Of a DNA stretch of 64,000 nucleotides, positions 60,807-64,000 are shown piece after piece. The stretch is from Desulfopila inferna (GTDB taxonomy: Bacteria; Desulfobacterota; Desulfobulbia; Desulfobulbales; Desulfocapsaceae): assembly GCF_016919005.1 (NCBI RefSeq), contig NZ_JAFFQE010000002.1:496001-560000 (forward strand). Direction: 5' to 3'. Made by a program: the position numbers and the translations under genes. The stretch's first letter is position 1, and every line of letters begins with the position of its first letter. The notes below the pieces were generated by a model. It was not told the DNA's origin and made no database searches. It was given only the letters and a program-made list of their open reading frames with translations.

Positions 60807-60908
60807 CTTTACCTCATGTTACCCTCGATAGGTTCAAACTTCTTACTTGATAATATCGTAAAAAGTGATCTAAATTAACTGGATGGACTCTGGAGAAACG
60901 GGTCCATC

Positions 60909-61937
60909 TTACTTGAAAGGAGGAGAGTACATAAGCCCACCATTTGTCCAGAGTGCGTTTAGACCGCGCTCAATTCCAAGAGGTGTGTTTACTCCGACAT
61001 TGCGCTCAAAGACTTCACCATAGTTGCCGACTTTTTTGATGATATTGTAGGCGAACTTTTCATCGAGACCAAGGGCTTCACCGTTTCCCGGGGTAACTCC
61101 GAGAAAGCGCTGAATTTTAGGATTGTTGCTCTTCAGCATTTCATCGACATTTTCAGAATTGATGCCCAGCTCTTCGGCATTGATCATCGCCAAGACGGCG
61201 TAATTGACGATATCTTTCCACTGGTTATCGCCATGGCGGACAGCCGGAGCGAGAGGTTCCTTGGAAATGATTTCGGGCAGAATCGTATATTGATCAGGTT
61301 GCGGAGCACTGGCCCTGATCCCGGCGAGCTGAGAGGCATCCGAGGTCATCACGTCGCAACGGCCGGCGAAGAATGCCTGAGAAAGCTCGGCTGTTGATTC
61401 AATCGTTACGGTCTTCCACTCCATATCGTTGGAGCGGAAAAAATCAGCGGCATTCTGTTCAGTTGTGGTCCCGGGAAGAACACAGACCGTGGCGCCGTCC
61501 AGCTCATGAGCACTTTTCACACCCAGGGCTTTGGGTATCATGAAGCCTTGCCCGTCATAGTAGTTCACCTGGACAAAATCCAAACCCAGAGCAGTGTCCC
61601 GGCTTAATGTCTGCGTGGCGTTACGGGTTAAAAGATCTATTTCTTTGGACTGCAGTGCGGTAAATCTGGTTTTTGCGGTCAGCGGAGTGTAACGAACTTT
61701 ATCTTTATAATCTCCAAAGATCGCCACGGCTACAGCCCGTGCCGTATCGACATCGAGTCCTTTCCATTCACCTTTCTGATCCGCCTTGCCGAAGCCGAAA
61801 AGATCTCCGTTAACTCCAACCTGAATATACCCTTTGGACTTGACGTCCTTCAAGGTATCACCGGTATCTGCAAATACCAGGGTTGTTGAAGATAAAAGCA
61901 GGGTACAGCCGAACATAAATCCTTTAAGATAGCGCAT
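60909..61937 (-). CDS. aapJ: amino-acid ABC transporter periplasmic binding protein AapJ-like
   Basis: 342 residues from the ATG at 61937 (GGAGGGAAT upstream; the frame extends 39 codons further without family similarity). Signal peptide MRYLKGFMFGCTLLLSSTTLVFA. SBP type 3 domain: 'GYIQVGVNGDLFGFGKADQKGEWKGLDVDTARAVA', 'VRYTPLTAKTRFTALQSKEIDLLTRNATQT' and 'SKEPLAPAVRHGDNQWKDIV'. Typical AapJ/BztA length. It binds general L-amino acids in the periplasm and delivers to AapQMP. Confidence 0.94.
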   Translation of the reverse strand: MRYLKGFMFGCTLLLSSTTLVFADTGDTLKDVKSKGYIQVGVNGDLFGFGKADQKGEWKGLDVDTARAVAVAIFGDYKDKVRYTPLTAKTRFTALQSKEIDLLTRNATQTLSRDTALGLDFVQVNYYDGQGFMIPKALGVKSAHELDGATVCVLPGTTTEQNAADFFRSNDMEWKTVTIESTAELSQAFFAGRCDVMTSDASQLAGIRASAPQPDQYTILPEIISKEPLAPAVRHGDNQWKDIVNYAVLAMINAEELGINSENVDEMLKSNNPKIQRFLGVTPGNGEALGLDEKFAYNIIKKVGNYGEVFERNVGVNTPLGIERGLNALWTNGGLMYSPPFK

Positions 61938-62212
61938 TATTCCCTCCACTTTGTAATTAACCTTTGGGATCTCTCCCCCGAACAATCCATTGTAACGACG
62001 GTAAGAATTCAACAATGACGACATGGTAAAAAAGAACTCTTTATTTAGTAGCATACAAACCTTGCATCCCGCAACAAGTTATTCTATTGATGTCTTCCAT
62101 TGAAATTTCGCATTATTCAGAATGAGCACCTCAACTTGGAGCTTCACCAACTGTCATTCCGGCACAGATAATGCAGTGCGTGACATGTCGATAATTTAAC
62201 CAGGAGAAGACA

Positions 62213-62575
62213 ATGAGCTCAACCATGACCAGGTTTTCGGATGCAGTTTATCACAGAAAAGACAAATATGACTTCGGCATGACTGTCTTTACCCGAAGGG
62301 ACCTGAAAGTACTGCTTTTAATCGATGGAAAAAAGACGGTTGCCGAGATTTCCGGCATCCTCGCCTCTGATACCTCTTCGCTGACGCCCCATTTTGTAAG
62401 ACTTGTTCAATTAGGGCTGATCCAAACAGAAGACGGCAGCGTTTCGGCAGAAGTCGACGATCTCATCTTCAGCGAACGCCCCGAACCTCGGCTGGATTTA
62501 CCATTACCGCTCCGATATGATTCCTTTGGCCTCTTTCTCTCCACCTGGCAGCCTTCAACTCTGCCGGATCAATGA
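62213..62575 (+). CDS. small winged-helix-like protein of unknown function
   Basis: 120 residues, GGAGAAG upstream of ATG 62213. The segment 'FTRRDLKVLLLIDGKKTVAEISGILASDTSSLTPHFVRLVQLGLIQ' (about 28-72) has the pattern of a winged helix found at the C-terminus of some regulators. No signal, no cysteine. It converges with and overlaps by 7 nt the sigma-54 activator gene. Function unknown; DNA or protein binding likely. Confidence 0.7.
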   Translation: MSSTMTRFSDAVYHRKDKYDFGMTVFTRRDLKVLLLIDGKKTVAEISGILASDTSSLTPHFVRLVQLGLIQTEDGSVSAEVDDLIFSERPEPRLDLPLPLRYDSFGLFLSTWQPSTLPDQ

Positions 62576-64000
62576 AGTTCGACACCGTACCTCTTTATCT
62601 TCTTGAGGAGCCCCTGCCGGGTTATTTTCAATAGCCCGGCAGCCTTCGATTTATTACCCGCTGCCTTTTTCATGGCCCTTTCGATTAGCTCTACCTCTAA
62701 CATTTTCACTTGATCGGGTATGCTCAGTTCCAAGCCCTTCTCCACCGCCCCAAAAGCTCCGGATGTATAAAACGATGCCAGCTCTCGTGAGCAATTATCG
62801 GGGACGATAAGCTCTCCGTCAGTAGTCAGGGCTACCAGCCTCTCTACTTCCTTGCGCAACTGACGGACATTGCCAGGCCAGCTGTATTTCTCGAAAAGAT
62901 CAAGTATCTCCTGGGAAAAGCCACTGATATTCTTACTGAAAAGTTTATTGGTTTCTTCCAGAAAGTGAATAGCCAGGGGCAAAATATCTTCCTTCCGCTC
63001 CCGCAGCGGCGGAACCAGGATTTCCACGGAAAACAAACGGAAGAAGAGATCTTCACGAAAATTTCCGCTCTTCACTTCCGCCGACAGATCCTTATTGGTG
63101 GCACTTATCAGCCGAAAATTGTATTTGACAACTTTGCTGCTGCCGAGCCTGGTTCCCTCCCCCTCCTGGATGGCCCGCAGAAACTTCGGTTGAATCTGCA
63201 GAGGCATCTCGGCGATTTCGTCCAGAAAAAGAGTGCCTTCTTCGGCCTCTTCAAAACGTCCTTTCCTGGGGCTGTCCGCTCCGGTAAAGGCGCCCTTTTC
63301 ATGACCAAAAAATTCCGTTTCCACGAGATTTTCCGGGATACAGGCGCAATTGACGGCGACAAACGGCTGCTTGCGAAGGCCGGCTTTTTCATGAACCATT
63401 CTGGCAATAAGTTCCTTGCCCGTCCCATTCTCTCCCTGAATAACCACATTTATCGGGGTGGCGCCGACGACGCGCACGAGATCCAGGACCTCTCGCATTG
63501 CCGGGCTCTCCGCGATAAAGACGGAACCGCGCACAGAATACTGATCCAGCCGATCCACCTCCTGATCAAGATAATCTGCAATTCTCAGTATCTCTTTATT
63601 AAGAACTATGGCCTCGATCGAGATCGACAGATAATGGGCCACCTCTTCAAGCTGAGCAAGATCGTCTTCACCAAAGCCGCTGTTATCATTTTTATTCAGG
63701 AGCTGAATCGCACCGGAAACACCGTTACCACTCATGCTCTTGATGGGTGAACAGATCATATTCCTGCTGATATAACCAGTCTGTTCGGCTATATATTCAT
63801 GGAAGCCGCTATGAGCTTCAAGATTATTCTCAATAAGGCTTCTCCCGGTACTTATAACCCGGCCCACCAGACTGCCATCCAGAGGGGCTTCAATCTGCGT
63901 CTCACTCAAGCCGGTTCCGTATATGGAACAAATGCGGTTGCTGCCGATATCAATAATGTAGATCGTGCATCTTTCAACATTCATCAGCTTGGGCAGCATC
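62569..64000 (-). CDS. sigma-54-dependent activator with GAF domain (5' end beyond window)
   Basis: At least 476 residues, probably more beyond the right edge since the GAF domain begins close to it. GAF domain about 1-130 ('VERCTIYIIDIGSNRIC...'). AAA+ sigma-54 domain: Walker A 'GENGTGKE' (about 188-195), 'GAFTGA' loop, Walker B 'GTLFLDEIAEMPL', arginine finger 'REDLFFRLFSVEI'. C-terminal Fis-type HTH 'KAAGNKSKAAGLLKITRQGLLKKIKRYG'. An enhancer-binding protein that senses a small molecule through GAF and activates -24/-12 promoters. Target genes unknown; one -24/-12 promoter candidate in this window faces flp2. Confidence 0.93.
   Translation of the reverse strand, partial: MLPKLMNVERCTIYIIDIGSNRICSIYGTGLSETQIEAPLDGSLVGRVISTGRSLIENNLEAHSGFHEYIAEQTGYISRNMICSPIKSMSGNGVSGAIQLLNKNDNSGFGEDDLAQLEEVAHYLSISIEAIVLNKEILRIADYLDQEVDRLDQYSVRGSVFIAESPAMREVLDLVRVVGATPINVVIQGENGTGKELIARMVHEKAGLRKQPFVAVNCACIPENLVETEFFGHEKGAFTGADSPRKGRFEEAEEGTLFLDEIAEMPLQIQPKFLRAIQEGEGTRLGSSKVVKYNFRLISATNKDLSAEVKSGNFREDLFFRLFSVEILVPPLRERKEDILPLAIHFLEETNKLFSKNISGFSQEILDLFEKYSWPGNVRQLRKEVERLVALTTDGELIVPDNCSRELASFYTSGAFGAVEKGLELSIPDQVKMLEVELIERAMKKAAGNKSKAAGLLKITRQGLLKKIKRYGVELH

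Larger units (their letters stand above)
60386..60908. other. aapJ-aapQ gap
   Basis: 523 bp: terminator/attenuator at 60753-60806 and a tandem pair of family B elements at 60515-60729. No gene. Confidence 0.6.

Noticed and set aside
62965-63750. 261-codon plus-strand frame opposite the sigma-54 activator
   Set aside because: Antisense to intact Walker, GAFTGA and HTH coding sequence; no domain in the translation.
1-64000. CRISPR array, prophage or integrated element
   Set aside because: No regularly spaced direct repeats, integrase, phage structural gene, tRNA-attachment site or complete transposase was found.

Overview
The window looks like a chromosome segment of a free-living Gram-negative anaerobe or facultative anaerobe, most likely a Desulfobacterota (Desulfobulbales-like) bacterium. 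This is inferred from the gene mix (split Tad pilus locus, anaerobic-type GlpAB, Trx-type arsenate reductase with ACR3, sigma-54 regulators), the moderate GC content and the dispersed 'GACTCGTAAAAA' hairpin elements. No rRNA, tRNA, CRISPR array, prophage or intact transposase was seen.

Layout. 1-6300: minus-strand Tad/Flp pilus cluster (two Flp pilins, CpaA/TadV, CpaB, CpaC secretin, small lipoprotein, TadE, TadG), probably read from a sigma-54 type promoter at 6197-6212. A tandem duplication has left a broken prepilin-peptidase remnant between the two pilins. 6305-7627: winged-helix AAA ATPase. 8153-10313: translationally coupled six-hairpin glycosidase and sucrose-phosphatase-like HAD enzyme. 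10661-13195: secreted subtilase with PKD, FnIII and Cys-rich domains. 13310-15626: uracil salvage (upp, uraA). 16087-16951: truncated lipoprotein gene and ExoD. 17133-19152: arsR-arsC-acr3, divergent from an atypical flavin disulfide oxidoreductase and a DUF1566 protein. 22013-25898: coiled-coil proteins, UbiB/AarF kinase-like protein, cupin.

26335-46696 is largely glycerol metabolism: glpA and glpB (no glpC), then after unrelated genes (PQQ-type dehydrogenase, HExxH protein, class V aminotransferase, DHH-CBS phosphoesterase, enoyl-CoA hydratase) a DeoR-type regulator, glpD, a complete glycerol ABC transporter of the rhizobial GlpSTPQUV type and glpK. Together these could import glycerol, phosphorylate it and oxidise glycerol-3-phosphate to DHAP. 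The two ABC ATPases have complementary losses of catalytic motifs, so only one of the two ATP sites appears fully canonical.

47091-64000: alpha/beta hydrolase-OsmC fusion, RpoH-like sigma factor, ilvC with divergent ilvY and overlapping surE, an orphan response regulator plus Hpt protein, a one-domain asparaginase, a membrane-anchored trypsin-like protease with a coiled-coil insert, an AapJQMP-type amino-acid ABC operon, and a sigma-54 activator cut by the right edge.

The most unusual non-coding content is a set of dispersed repeats: (A) a 67-69 bp hairpin with CTGATTACCCC ends; (B) a 110-175 bp modular element bounded by TTAG/CTAA whose ends supply the stop codons of two genes; (C) hairpins around GACTCGTAAAAA; and (D) a 139-bp element with perfect 20-bp inverted ends and nested hairpins. 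One family-A half copy lies inside the coding frame of a lipoprotein gene and a family-C hairpin sits inside the aap operon.
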